38,328 nucleotides of DNA from an uncultured Collinsella sp. GTDB taxonomy: Bacteria > Actinomycetota > Coriobacteriia > Coriobacteriales > Coriobacteriaceae. Location of the stretch: NCBI GenBank assembly GCA_900758375.1, contig CAAERJ010000059.1, positions 1 through 38,328 of the forward strand. Direction: 5' to 3'. Positions 38,251 through 38,328 of this stretch are shown here, one piece after another (within the stretch, counting starts at the first letter, position 1; the number at the start of each line of letters is the position of its first letter). Made by a program: the position numbers and the translations under genes. Under the pieces are notes generated by a model. The model worked only from the letters and a program-made list of their open reading frames with translations, was not told where the DNA came from and searched no databases.

Positions 38251-38270
38251 GGGGGCCAACTCCGGCCCCC
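38251..38270 (+). terminator. GC-rich hairpin after aroC
   Basis: GGGGGCC and GGCCCCC form a perfect 7-bp stem with a 6-base loop, 8 bases after the aroC stop. No T-run follows directly; TTTTT comes 16 bases later inside the repeat. On the minus strand the stem is followed by ATTTTT, so it may work better in that direction. Confidence 0.4.
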
Positions 38271-38282
38271 ACGCCCACCCAG

Positions 38283-38313
38283 TGATTTTTCTGGGACGGG
38301 GATTAAAAAATCA
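38283..38313 (+). repeat. Dispersed GGGACGGGG repeat, copy D
   Basis: TGATTTTTCTGGGACGGGG (38283-38301) matches the complement of 4548-4566 exactly. It lies 40 bases downstream of aroC in the same direction. TGATTTTT at the start pairs with AAAAATCA (38306-38313), so this copy can fold into an 8-bp A/T stem with the G-rich motif in the loop. Confidence 0.7.
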
Positions 38314-38328
38314 TTAGGTACACAATGA

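Overview
The window looks like chromosomal core sequence from a high-GC Gram-positive bacterium of class Coriobacteriia, most likely Collinsella or a close relative. This is inferred from the GC-rich, Actinobacteria-like codon use, frequent TTG starts, an α2β2 glycyl-tRNA synthetase inside the rpsP-trmD cluster, a PPDK plus DUF299 regulator pair, and a GGGACGGGG intergenic repeat. No 16S gene is present, so the genus is not proven. I see no phage, insertion sequence, integrase or CRISPR array.

Layout. (1) 74-11,050, minus strand: a translation block read rpsP-khpA-rimM-trmD-lepB-glyQ-glyS-PPDK regulator, then ppdK with its own upstream region, then rplS and rnhB. The usual rpsP-rimM-trmD-rplS-lepB-rnhB cluster is interrupted by glyQS and the PPDK pair. 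(2) 11,252-12,505, plus strand: dinB (DNA polymerase IV), divergent from rpsP and apparently leaderless. (3) 12,599-26,304, minus strand: a long run of cell-shape and ribosome-assembly genes, mreB-mreC-mreD-mrdA-rodA-(DUF697 protein)-(radical SAM)-(DUF2344)-rplU-rpmA-obgE-nadD-yqeK-rsfS. It has an internal promoter before rplU and an intrinsic terminator between rpmA and obgE. (4) 26,420-32,401, minus strand: a membrane TPR protein, a cyclophilin, a zinc-ribbon membrane protein and a P-type cation ATPase, preceded by tRNA-Arg(CCG) with its own promoter and terminator. (5) 32,673-38,242, plus strand: the aromatic operon aroF-tyrA-aroB-aroA-aroC. It is preceded by a short open frame that contains an intrinsic terminator hairpin and whose stop codon overlaps the aroF start.

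How the genes work together. Regions 1 and 3 make ribosomal proteins (S16, L19, L21, L27), modify or mature rRNA and tRNA (RimM, TrmD, GlyRS, Obg, RsfS), and build the elongasome (MreBCD, PBP2, RodA). PPDK and its bifunctional kinase/phosphorylase control PEP-pyruvate interconversion. The aro operon uses PEP and runs from DAHP towards chorismate, with a branch to tyrosine. Shikimate kinase, dehydroquinase, shikimate dehydrogenase and prephenate dehydratase are not in the window.

Most promising for follow-up: the aro leader (32,636-32,747), a dispersed intergenic motif found just downstream of four genes in the same orientation, helically phased GGTAAA repeats upstream of ppdK, and the uncharacterised membrane proteins in region 4.
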